From Nitrospirae bacterium GWF2_44_13 (GTDB lineage: Bacteria; Nitrospirota; Thermodesulfovibrionia; Thermodesulfovibrionales; UBA1546), in the NCBI GenBank assembly GCA_001805105.1, contig MHEE01000002.1, forward strand, positions 18,600 to 82,599: DNA of 64,000 bases. Reading direction: 5' to 3'. A program made the translations under genes and the position numbers. Positions 45,860 to 53,838 of this stretch are shown piece by piece. Numbering within the stretch: position 1 is the first letter of the stretch; every line of letters starts with the position of its first letter. The notes beneath the pieces are model-generated. The model ran no database searches. It had not been told where the DNA came from and saw only the letters and a program-made list of their open reading frames with translations.

Positions 45860-46816
45860 TTAGTTTCTGCTGACTCTCTTGAAACCTGAACACTCAAGAA
45901 TCTCAAGCAATGAACTACGAGACAATTCATCCAGAAGCAAGTTAATGCCGACATTATCACTTGCAATATGCCCTGCAATAACAACATTGAGATGATTTTT
46001 CTCAGCTTCCTTACGGTGTTCTTCCCCAAGATGCATGGCAACGATTGTATTTACCCCGCCTGCTGTGAGGCTTTCAAATATCTCCTTTGAACCCTCTGTT
46101 CCGCCTGTCATGTCAACAAATATTTTGCCTGCCCTTCTGTTCTTAGAGCCTATTAGTATCTTCGGGCCTGCGCCGTTAAAACTTGCCGTCCTGTATTCAG
46201 GTATGCCTTTCAATGCCTCCATCACATCTGAAATCCTGTAAGGTTTCTTTTCGTCAAAAAGCCTCTGCAGATAAGTTGCGACCATATTATCAGCAGGGGT
46301 ATGAAGACAGACGAACGGAATCCCCAACAGCTTTGCCGCATCAACCGCCCTTGTGTGATTAACAGGCATAAGTTTTCTCTCAACCTCTTTTATCCTGCCG
46401 TCCATAAGGTCTTCAGCCACATTAATGGGCACACCGAACCTGTGCAATATGTCTGACTGCATCTGCATAACAGAATAGAGGTTTGCATATGCCCCGCCCT
46501 CGGGATGATGAGAGATTAGCAGGTCTACGCTCTTCCCTTTTGCCTTCAGGTTTTCGGCAAGCAATAACTCTCCAACCTCTATGTCTATTCCGACAAGGGC
46601 TGATTTTATCTTTTCTTCGCCGGTGCCGTTTAATATCCTTGAATCAGAATACGGGTTTTCAAGCGTTTCACTGTCAAAAAATTCTTTTTCGTCTTCCTTG
46701 AGTTTCTCAAAATCTTTTTTCCTCGCATCAAGCTCTTTAAGGACAGCATCTTTTCCGCGGGGGTCATTTTCAACGCCTGTGGATACAGCCTTTTTATAGA
46801 GTTCTTTAAGTGTCAT
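45860..46816 (-). CDS. NIF3/NGG1p-interacting-factor family protein (DUF34)
   Basis: 318 residues. SALVGIDIEVGEL and ISHHPEGGAY (about 107-116) carry the His-rich metal site of NIF3 proteins, and MHLGEEHRKEAEKNHLNVVIAGH (seen around residues 260-285) the second half. The family often behaves as a GTP cyclohydrolase 1 type 2-like or metal-dependent hydrolase, but its real reaction is unsettled. It has an SD-like AAGGA before the ATG. Confidence 0.87.
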   Translation of the reverse strand: MTLKELYKKAVSTGVENDPRGKDAVLKELDARKKDFEKLKEDEKEFFDSETLENPYSDSRILNGTGEEKIKSALVGIDIEVGELLLAENLKAKGKSVDLLISHHPEGGAYANLYSVMQMQSDILHRFGVPINVAEDLMDGRIKEVERKLMPVNHTRAVDAAKLLGIPFVCLHTPADNMVATYLQRLFDEKKPYRISDVMEALKGIPEYRTASFNGAGPKILIGSKNRRAGKIFVDMTGGTEGSKEIFESLTAGGVNTIVAMHLGEEHRKEAEKNHLNVVIAGHIASDNVGINLLLDELSRSSLLEILECSGFKRVSRN

Positions 46817-46872
46817 TTGGAATCCTTTTTATCGGAGATTTGATGGTTTATTCTATTTGTTGTCTTTTCTGT

Positions 46873-46900
46873 TTGTCAATCGCTTTTGCTATCATATAGA
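46873..46900 (+). promoter_or_regulatory. Probable promoter of the selenoprotein gene
   Basis: TTGTCA (46873-46878), a 16-nt spacer and TATAGA (46895-46900), 47 nt upstream of the SD-supported start at 46948. Confidence 0.4.
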
Positions 46901-46947
46901 TAAAAAACTTCAGAATTCATTTTATGCTACCACCGGCAGGGATAAGT

Positions 46948-47745
46948 ATGTTATGTTATATTGTAATGCGTAAATACATATTTTTTATTTTTATATTCGT
47001 TGCTGCATCTATGCTGAGTGTGCCGCTGTCGTACGGCAGCAGCGATGCTGACCATGACTGCACAAAATGTCATAAGCTGACCTTAGACGAAGCACAAAAT
47101 ATAGTTCAGGGAGGCATACCTGCTTCCAAGGTTCTTGAGATAAACCCCGGCCCTGTCAAAGGCGTATGGGAGATAGTTTTTGAAGTAAGAGGGCAGAAGG
47201 GGATAGTCTATGTAGGCCTTTCAAAAGAACTTCTCATCTCAGGCGACATATTTGACCTCAAGGCAAAGAGAAACCTCACAGGCGAAAGACTTTCCAATCT
47301 CAATAGGATAGATATATCAAAGATACCTCTTGACAGCGCTTTGGTAATGGGCGACAAAAATGCGCCAAAGAAAGCCATTGTCTTTACAGACCCCGATTGA
47401 CCATTCTGCGGAAAACTTCATCTGGAGATGAAGAAGGTTTTAGAGAAAAGAAAAGATATAGCCTTTTATCTGAAAATGTTTCCTCTGGTAAAGCTGCATC
47501 CGAAGGCCTACGAAAAATCAATGACAATAGTATGCAAAAAGTCATTAGAGCTTCTGGAAGACAACTTTGCCGGCAAAAAACTTCCTCCTCCTGAATGCAA
47601 AACCAAAGAGATAGACGAAAACCTAAAACTCGGAGAAAGACTCGGTATCACAGGCACTCCCGCAATTATATTCCCTGACGGAAGTATTGTCCCAGGAGCA
47701 ATGGCTGCCGACGCCTTAATCTCGCGGATTGACAGAAAACCTTAA
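46948..47745 (+). CDS. DsbC-like periplasmic disulfide isomerase, predicted selenoprotein (UxxC)
   Basis: One 265-residue reading frame interrupted by a single in-frame TGA at 47398-47400 (residue 151). Signal peptide (residues about 7-30), a CTKCH motif (about 37-41), a DsbC-type dimerisation domain (IVYVGLSKELLISGDIFDL), then VFTDPD-U-PFCGKLH. The TGA stands where DsbC/DsbG proteins have the first Cys of C-x-x-C. After it come MKKVLEKRKDIAFYLKMFP, and the cis-Pro GITGTPAIIFPDG. A hairpin follows at bSECIS distance and selC is in the window. Start 46948 is supported by AGGGAT; 46966 is the alternative. If TGA were a stop, the thioredoxin fold would be lost. Confidence 0.85.
47398..47441 (+). 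promoter_or_regulatory. Predicted bacterial SECIS element with Sec codon
   Basis: The UGA at 47398-47400 is followed by a 7-bp perfect stem CTTCATC/GATGAAG (47416-47422 and 47427-47433) closing a TGGA loop. AAAA (47412-47415) and TTTT (47438-47441) can extend it past a bulge. The loop begins 22 nt after UGA, inside the known range of about 16-37 nt, and has G in its first two bases. Confidence 0.7.
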
Positions 47746-47771
47746 ACAACAAAATATTTTCAAATAATTTT

Positions 47772-47800
47772 TTGTCCGACTCCTTTATTTACACTATGTA
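47772..47800 (+). promoter_or_regulatory. Possible promoter of the PocR/GGDEF signalling operon
   Basis: TTGTCC (47772-47777), a 17-nt spacer and TATGTA (47795-47800). The GTG start at 47901 has its own SD (AGAGG). Confidence 0.35.
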
Positions 47801-47900
47801 ATTAAAAGGTCATGACCTTTAGTGTTCTATGTTTATTCGTGTTGACGCAATGTGAAGTTTATGATAACCTTTTACTAAATTATTCTGTGTCAGAGGAAAA

Positions 47901-49427
47901 GTGTTTAGCACTGATAGGGCAAGACACCTGCAAAACCTTTTTTTATCAGAGAGCTGGGAAGGCCGCTTCAAGGCCCTTTCTGATACTACAGGATTCAATC
48001 TAAGAATTTATTCGGAAGATGGGAACCAAATTTTTTCTACTGAGAGCTATTATCCAATGTGCAGGGGTTTGCTCTCTGCGCCTGATTTTAGGTCTAAATG
48101 CGATACCTACTGCCACAACACTATGATGGGAGCTTTTAGTAAGGGCCTCCCAATATTCTACAAGTGTTATGCAAAAATAATGAGCTTTGCCTTCCCGGTC
48201 GAATACATGGGTGAAAAGGTAGTAATTTTAGGACAGGGGTCATTTTCTACCTACGAAGATTTCCGCGAATTTATAAAACATTTAAGCTTTTCTAAGGTTA
48301 AAGATTTTGCTGTAACAGGCCCCCTTAAATTTACTACTGCTGAAGATGCAAGAAACGCATGCAGTCTTGTGGATAGTTCTATAACTCAGCTTTTAAAAAA
48401 CACTCAGGAAACCATTACACTTAAGGAAAAGGTGGACAGCCTGAAAGAAGTCCTTGGCATGCGGGGGGTTGCTTCTAAGGAGCAACCGGAGACACTGCTG
48501 CAGACAATTCTTGATAAGTCTGCTGAGCTGCTCAAGGCAGAACAGGGGTCCCTGATGCTGCTTGACCATGAAACCGAGGAGCTGCTTCTTAAGGCAAAAA
48601 GAGGTATAAACAATAACCTAACAGAAAAACTCAGGATTCAAAAGGGTGTGGGAATAGCCGGGAAAGTAGCCGAACTAGGGGAACCATACCTTGTCGAGGA
48701 TGTTGAAAACGATCCAAGGATTAAGCAGAAAAACAGACTGCGGTATAAGACAAGGTCCTTTGTCAGCGTGCCCATAACGATAGAAGGCCGCATCATTGGA
48801 GTGCTGAATCTGTCAGATAAGATAACAGGTGAGATCTTCAATAAAGAGGACTTGGAACTCATTCAATCCTTTGCAGCTCAGGCCGCTATTGTTATGGAGA
48901 GAAATGTGTTTTATACACAAACAGAAGAGCTGAGAAAATTAGCCATGACAGACTCCCTCACAGGTTTGCCAAACCGCAGATGCCTAATGGATAGACTAGA
49001 AGAAGAATTATTGCGTTCTGAGAGACATGGCCGGCTTTTAAGTCTTCTGATGGTGGATATAGATGGGTTTAAGGGTTATAACGACATATTGGGCCATCCT
49101 ATTGGCGACAAGGCGCTTAAGGCTATAGCAGAGTCTATATTGAGATGTGTGAGGTCTGTAGATATAGCATCTCGTTACGGCGGAGACGAATTTGTAATAA
49201 TACTGCCGGAAACAGGCAAGACATTAGCTGTTAGTATAGCAGAAAGATTAAGGAGTGATGTAGCAGAGCTCGAATCACTGCCGGAAAGCGTAACTCTTAC
49301 AATCAGCATCGGCATCGCTTCTTATCCGGAAGATGGTAAGATAAGTGAGCTGCTTCTTGAAAATGTTGACAAGGCCCTCTATCTTGCTAAGAATAGAGGA
49401 GGAAACAGAATAGAGGTGTTTTCATAA
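47901..49427 (+). CDS. PocR-GAF-GGDEF diguanylate cyclase
   Basis: 508 residues. A PocR sensory domain (about 15-175; Cys in CRGLLSAPDFRSKCDTYC) is followed by GAF (about 190-340) and GGDEF (about 345-508; RYGGDEF at about 426). PocR domains bind small ligands in anaerobic sensors. The GGDEF site is intact, so it should make c-di-GMP. The GTG start is supported by AGAGG 5 nt upstream. It is the first gene of a four-gene signalling operon with the next gene 1 bp away. Confidence 0.88.
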   Translation: MFSTDRARHLQNLFLSESWEGRFKALSDTTGFNLRIYSEDGNQIFSTESYYPMCRGLLSAPDFRSKCDTYCHNTMMGAFSKGLPIFYKCYAKIMSFAFPVEYMGEKVVILGQGSFSTYEDFREFIKHLSFSKVKDFAVTGPLKFTTAEDARNACSLVDSSITQLLKNTQETITLKEKVDSLKEVLGMRGVASKEQPETLLQTILDKSAELLKAEQGSLMLLDHETEELLLKAKRGINNNLTEKLRIQKGVGIAGKVAELGEPYLVEDVENDPRIKQKNRLRYKTRSFVSVPITIEGRIIGVLNLSDKITGEIFNKEDLELIQSFAAQAAIVMERNVFYTQTEELRKLAMTDSLTGLPNRRCLMDRLEEELLRSERHGRLLSLLMVDIDGFKGYNDILGHPIGDKALKAIAESILRCVRSVDIASRYGGDEFVIILPETGKTLAVSIAERLRSDVAELESLPESVTLTISIGIASYPEDGKISELLLENVDKALYLAKNRGGNRIEVFS

Positions 49428-49428
49428 G

Positions 49429-51099
49429 ATGCCCTTAAGAATACTCCCTGAAAAAGATTTTTTTGACAGAAAAGAAGAACTGGCAGGCCTATACCGCAGA
49501 TCCCTTGAAATAGAGAAGGGCATTACACAAAGCGCCTTTCTTTCAGGGAGTAGGGGCGTTGGCAAAACAGAGCTTCTCAAACAGTTGTTTAACCAGCTAT
49601 TCTGGAAACAGGATAAGATAGCCCCCTTCTACTATTCTATAAACAGCGCAATACTGTCTGTGTCAGAGTTTTCAAGGGATTATCTAATGCGTTATATCTG
49701 CCAGAGACTTGCCTTTGAAAACAAGGAATCATCACTTATATACCTTGAGGGTTTATCAATAGATGGCTTAACCTCTATTTTAGAGGAGAGGAAAGCCTTT
49801 TGGGCGCTCGAGATCCTTGACGGATATATCCAGTGTCATGAACCTATAGATTCCCTTCGCATCGCATTAAATGCACCACATCAATCAACCCTTGCTACTG
49901 GGATATCTGTAGTGGTAATGATAGACGAGTTTCAGCGGCTGAATAATTTTCATATTAGCGGCAATGCTGCCCCGATGCTGTCCGCCCTCTTTGAAATGCC
50001 GCTGTCTTTTAGAAAGACGCCGCATTTGATTACCGGCAATCAGGCTGAGATTCAAGAAATGCCTGTCATAGGCGCTCTTACGAGGATAGGTGTGCAACCC
50101 CTCCAATTAGAAGATGCTGCTCTGATGTTTTCCTCCTTGCTTGATGGGCATGGCATTAAGATTAGTTTAGAGCCCCATACCCTCCTTAATCATCTTGGAG
50201 GCAACCCCTTTTACATTAAATGTGTCGCAAGGGCAGCGGGCCTGAGTAAAAAATCAGAGGAGAAGGATTGCTGGAGGACTTACATAGATGAGATTAGTGA
50301 TGGGAATATATACTTTTACTGGTTATCAGTCCTAAAAAGTTTTTTCCCTGAGTTAGGTAAAAGGAGAAAGGTTCTTGAGATCACCAACAGGATTTATCAT
50401 ACAGGAGAATCTCTTACACAGCATAGGATTTCAAAGGCCTTTTCTTTAAGCGAGAGAGATACGGAAGTAATCACTACCGCCCTTTATCGCGCAGGTTTTG
50501 TTAGAGGAGAATTTGGCGTCTTCAGAGCGCCTGAAGATAGGGTTTTAATAGACTTTATAGACTGTCTCTACATGAAGGAGGTTCGCGGTAAATCCTATAG
50601 AGATATTGAAATAGGACTGCTTGAAAAGGCGGCAGATACTAAGTCTAAGGGCACATCTTTTGAAATGACAATACCAATGGTCAGAGAGGCTGAACTTGTT
50701 GCGGCCCAGTGCCTTGAACAGATAGGTAAAAATCTGCATTTAGATGAGGATGTCATCGGTCAGCTTCAGATGGCTGTCATCGAGGCATGCATAAATGCCA
50801 TGGAGCATAGCAAGGGAGGAGATAAGAATATCTATTTGAGTTTTAATTTTACTGAAGACCTGGCAGAGATATCCATTGAAAGCTCTGGCAGAGGCTTTGT
50901 ATCTCAAGAGACAGGGGAACCATTTATTGGAAGAGGGCTTAAGGAAGACGCCGGCAGGGGATGGGGGATAAAACTTATGAAAAACTTTGTTGATTCAGTG
51001 AGATTTGAAAAGACAGAACGAGGGACAAAGGTGGTTTTGGTTAAGAACCTTTTGAAAGAAGCCAGAATTAATAAGGAGGGCTCAGCAACCTGTGAATAA
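49429..51099 (+). CDS. AAA (ORC-type) ATPase fused to RsbW-like HATPase kinase
   Basis: 556 residues. An N-terminal AAA_16/ORC-like ATPase has Walker A GSRGVGKT (40-47) and Walker B VVVMIDEF (161-168). A winged-helix-like middle (about 290-370) is followed by a C-terminal HATPase of anti-sigma-kinase type (AVIEACINAMEH at about 448-459, GRGWGIKLMKNF at about 517-528). The last part should phosphorylate a STAS protein. A STAS gene follows directly with an 8-bp overlap, so partner-switching is likely. The AAA part may sense or gate this. Confidence 0.85.
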   Translation: MPLRILPEKDFFDRKEELAGLYRRSLEIEKGITQSAFLSGSRGVGKTELLKQLFNQLFWKQDKIAPFYYSINSAILSVSEFSRDYLMRYICQRLAFENKESSLIYLEGLSIDGLTSILEERKAFWALEILDGYIQCHEPIDSLRIALNAPHQSTLATGISVVVMIDEFQRLNNFHISGNAAPMLSALFEMPLSFRKTPHLITGNQAEIQEMPVIGALTRIGVQPLQLEDAALMFSSLLDGHGIKISLEPHTLLNHLGGNPFYIKCVARAAGLSKKSEEKDCWRTYIDEISDGNIYFYWLSVLKSFFPELGKRRKVLEITNRIYHTGESLTQHRISKAFSLSERDTEVITTALYRAGFVRGEFGVFRAPEDRVLIDFIDCLYMKEVRGKSYRDIEIGLLEKAADTKSKGTSFEMTIPMVREAELVAAQCLEQIGKNLHLDEDVIGQLQMAVIEACINAMEHSKGGDKNIYLSFNFTEDLAEISIESSGRGFVSQETGEPFIGRGLKEDAGRGWGIKLMKNFVDSVRFEKTERGTKVVLVKNLLKEARINKEGSATCE

Positions 51100-51445
51100 T
51101 TTTTCGATATTATCAAAGACAATTAACGGCATAGTTATTTTTTTGCCTAAAGGTTATGTAAATGATCTCGGAGCCGAGAACCTCGAGCATGCCTGTGAGG
51201 AGTTTCTGAGTAAAGAGATGAAGAAGGTCGTAATAAATTTCTCAGAGATACAGTATATTAACAGCATCGGTGCGTCAATTTTTACCGGAATAGTTCAAAA
51301 GATTGCAGAGCATAACGGCATGCTCTGCTTTACTAATATGAAAAAGGTTCACAGCGATGTTTTTGAGATGCTCGGAATTACAAGGCATGTAAAGGTTTTC
51401 AAGGAAGAAAAAGACGCTGTTAATTTCTTGAAAGAGTCCAATTAA
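51092..51445 (+). CDS. STAS-domain anti-sigma factor antagonist
   Basis: 117 residues. STAS fold with FSEIQYINSIGASIFTGIVQ (about 50-69), where the Ser of NSIGAS is the usual phosphorylation site. It probably binds the upstream HATPase kinase. The GTG start overlaps that gene by 8 bp. The SD AAGGAGG lies about 12 nt away, a little long. No sigma factor gene is next to it, so its output partner is unknown. Confidence 0.87.
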   Translation: MNNFSILSKTINGIVIFLPKGYVNDLGAENLEHACEEFLSKEMKKVVINFSEIQYINSIGASIFTGIVQKIAEHNGMLCFTNMKKVHSDVFEMLGITRHVKVFKEEKDAVNFLKESN

Positions 51446-51446
51446 A

Positions 51447-52676
51447 ATGGCGGAAAAAAGAAATATAACCCGGCTTATCTTCAGCATATCGTCTCTTGTT
51501 GATCTGGGGCAAGAGGTTACATCTGCAAAGAGCTTCAACGAGAGGATGAAGACCGCCCTTTATGTCGTCACAGGGATGTTTTCTGTCCCAAAGGCTGCTC
51601 TGCTTGTATACAATTCAAATCAGCAGAGGCTGAAACTGCTTACGCATAAAGGTCTCAAAGATACCACATGGGGAAATATACATGTAAAGGCAAAGCACAT
51701 AAAGAGCTTTAGCAAGAATGAACCGTACAGTTTAAGTAAGATAAAAACGAATTTTCTTTATAATCCCAACACGGAGGCGTTAGAGAAATTTCATACAAAG
51801 ACATTTATCCCTCTGTTTGCAAAGGATGAATTTGTAGGCGCTATATGTCTTGGGAAGAGGCTCTCACGACCTTCTTATCTTCGGAGTGAAAAAAATGTGC
51901 TTAAGGTAGTGGCCAATCAGATAGCAATAACACTGCATAATTCATCCCTCTTTAGGAGGCTGACAAACAAGGTGAATGAAAATAAAAAATTATATGAAAA
52001 TATGAGGCATATATACAATGACACCATTAAAGCCTTTGCTGCTGCGATCGACGCAAAGGATGTATATACAAAGAATCATTCATTCAGGGTTGCAAAATAT
52101 GCCGTTGCCATAGCAGGGGAGCTTGGCTGGAAGGAAAAGGACGTCGAGGCGATATATGTGGCAGGTCTTCTCCATGACATAGGAAAGATAACAATCGACA
52201 GGGGCGTGATAAATAAAGGGGAAGATCTATCAGTGTCCGAGCTGAGCGAAATAAAAAGGCATCCCCAGATTTCCTATGACATACTTTCAAAGATAAATTT
52301 TCCGTGGAAAGACCTCGTGCACTTTGTGAAACACCACCATGAAAGGATAGACGGCAGGGGGTATCCAGACTCTCTTCAGGGCGAAGAGTTAAGCGACGGC
52401 GTAAAGATACTTGCGATTGCAGATGCCTTTGATGCAATGACCACAGACCGGCCGTACAGGAAAAAACTGTCTTTGACCGAAGCGTTACATGAAGTAAAGA
52501 AGTGTCTGGGCACGCAGTTTGACAGAAGGATATCAAATGTCTTTTTCAGGGTTCTTCAGAAAGAGATCAAAGGAGAAACTAAAGAGGCGCAGATACTTCC
52601 TCATTTAGACAAAGGCTTCAACCCTACGGTTATAACCTCACTCCTTGAAACAATTACCGCTGAACTTTCAGCGTGA
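51447..52676 (+). CDS. GAF-HD-GYP c-di-GMP phosphodiesterase
   Basis: 409 residues. GAF (about 20-170), then HD-GYP (about 190-370) with intact HDIGKITI, HHERIDGRGYP and IADAFDAMTTDRPYR, so it should hydrolyse c-di-GMP. It starts 1 bp after the STAS gene and closes the operon, giving one cyclase and one phosphodiesterase around the partner-switch pair. Confidence 0.92.
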   Translation: MAEKRNITRLIFSISSLVDLGQEVTSAKSFNERMKTALYVVTGMFSVPKAALLVYNSNQQRLKLLTHKGLKDTTWGNIHVKAKHIKSFSKNEPYSLSKIKTNFLYNPNTEALEKFHTKTFIPLFAKDEFVGAICLGKRLSRPSYLRSEKNVLKVVANQIAITLHNSSLFRRLTNKVNENKKLYENMRHIYNDTIKAFAAAIDAKDVYTKNHSFRVAKYAVAIAGELGWKEKDVEAIYVAGLLHDIGKITIDRGVINKGEDLSVSELSEIKRHPQISYDILSKINFPWKDLVHFVKHHHERIDGRGYPDSLQGEELSDGVKILAIADAFDAMTTDRPYRKKLSLTEALHEVKKCLGTQFDRRISNVFFRVLQKEIKGETKEAQILPHLDKGFNPTVITSLLETITAELSA

Positions 52677-52696
52677 GTGATTCTCTGTGCAGAATC

Positions 52697-52783
52697 TGGT
52701 GCCGGTGGGGAGAATCGAACTCCCACTGGGTCGCCCCAACCGGATTTTGAGTCCGGCGCGTCTGCCAGTTCCACCACACCGGC
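52697..52783 (-). tRNA. tRNA-Leu (anticodon CAA)
   Basis: A class II tRNA on the minus strand with encoded CCA (52699-52697). The acceptor is GCCGGTG/CACCGGC-like, the anticodon loop CTCAAAA gives CAA, and a long variable arm is present. No integrase or attachment repeat is seen beside it. Confidence 0.95.
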
Positions 52784-52805
52784 TTAATTTTCTATAACAT
52801 TGCAG

Positions 52806-53783
52806 TTAAGCCTCTGCAACGTCAAAACTTCCGATCCGCCTGAGTCTTTTATACCTTTCATCTATGAGCTTCCCACCGCTCTTGCTGCCAAGCTCTCCTA
52901 TTGACTGCATTATTACCTCGGAAATATTTTTCGCAACTGCTTCCGGGTTTCTGTGGGCGCCGCCAAGCGGCTCTGGTATTATCCCGTCAATTATCTTAAA
53001 CCCGAGAAGGTCCTGTGCGGTAAGCTTGAGCGCAGCCGCGGACTTTGAGAACTCCTCAGGAGTAAGCTCACCGTCTTTTTTCCATAATATCGCAGCGCAG
53101 CCTTCAGGCGATATAACGGAATAAACGGAGTGCTCAAGCATATAAATCCTGTCTGCAACTCCCAATGCAAGCGCCCCGCCGCTTCCGCCCTCGCCGATGA
53201 CAACAGAGATTATAGGAGTCTTTATTTTTGACATCTCCATGAGATTTGTTGCTATTGCCTCTGATTGGCCTCTCTCTTCAGCGCCTATGCCGGGATAGGC
53301 TCCGGGGGTGTCGATAAGCGTGATTATAGGTTTCTTGAATCTCTCTGCAAGTTTCATGAGCCTCAGCGCCTTCCTATAGCCCTCCGGCTGCGGCTGCCCG
53401 AAGTTTCTATAGATCCTCTCCTTTGTCCCTCTTCCCTTCTGGTGGCCTATTATCATTACATGCACGCCGTTTATAGTTGCAAAACCTCCGGCTATTGCAG
53501 GGTCATCGGAGAACCTCCTGTCGCCGTGAAGCTCTATGAAATCTTCTGAAAGCATGTCTATGTAGTCAAGGGTATACGGCCTGTCAGGATGCCTTGCAAG
53601 AAGAGTTTTCTGCCATGGATTGAGATTGGAAAAGATTTCAGAGCAGAGTTCTTTTGCCTTTTTCTCAAGCTTTTTTACAGCCGAGGTTATATCCATGTCT
53701 TTCCTGTTAGAAAGACTTTTAAGCTCCTCTATTTTAAGCTCAAGCTCTTCTATGGGCTTTTCAAACTCAAGGTAATATCTCAT
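52806..53783 (-). CDS. accA: Acetyl-CoA carboxylase carboxyltransferase subunit alpha
   Basis: 325 residues, typical of AccA, which with AccD transfers the carboxyl group to acetyl-CoA in fatty acid synthesis. Helical N-terminus, then [19 protein letters not shown] (about 82-100) and [18 protein letters not shown] (about 155-172), and [15 protein letters not shown]. It lies downstream of dnaE on the same strand, a familiar neighbourhood. Confidence 0.97.
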   Translation of the reverse strand: MRYYLEFEKPIEELELKIEELKSLSNRKDMDITSAVKKLEKKAKELCSEIFSNLNPWQKTLLARHPDRPYTLDYIDMLSEDFIELHGDRRFSDDPAIAGGFATINGVHVMIIGHQKGRGTKERIYRNFGQPQPEGYRKALRLMKLAERFKKPIITLIDTPGAYPGIGAEERGQSEAIATNLMEMSKIKTPIISVVIGEGGSGGALALGVADRIYMLEHSVYSVISPEGCAAILWKKDGELTPEEFSKSAAALKLTAQDLLGFKIIDGIIPEPLGGAHRNPEAVAKNISEVIMQSIGELGSKSGGKLIDERYKRLRRIGSFDVAEA

Positions 53784-53785
53784 AA

Positions 53786-53838
53786 TAAGTTATAAGTTAA
53801 GAGTGAAGAGTTAAAAAACTTTCAACTTCTAACTTGTT
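53786..53838. repeat. AT-rich imperfect inverted repeat between dnaE and accA
   Basis: AAGTTATAAGTTAAGAGTGA and its near-inverse TTCAACTTCTAACTTGTTAT recall sequences at 7165-7243, 17889-17960, 22205-22262 and 58809-58880. It looks like a member of a dispersed low-complexity repeat family; it overlaps the dnaE stop by about 10 bases. Confidence 0.4.

Noticed and set aside
47428-47745. A separate short gene starting at 47428
   Set aside because: It shares the frame of the upstream DsbC-like part and lacks its own SD. It is the second half of the predicted selenoprotein, after the in-frame TGA.
46948-47745. A DsbC pseudogene broken by a nonsense mutation
   Set aside because: Only one stop occurs, exactly at the first active-site Cys, with a hairpin at SECIS distance and selC in the window. 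There is no other decay, so recoding is the simpler reading.
52697-52783. Genomic island boundary at tRNA-Leu
   Set aside because: There is no integrase, no direct repeat of the tRNA end and no change of gene type across it; accA and dnaE follow directly.
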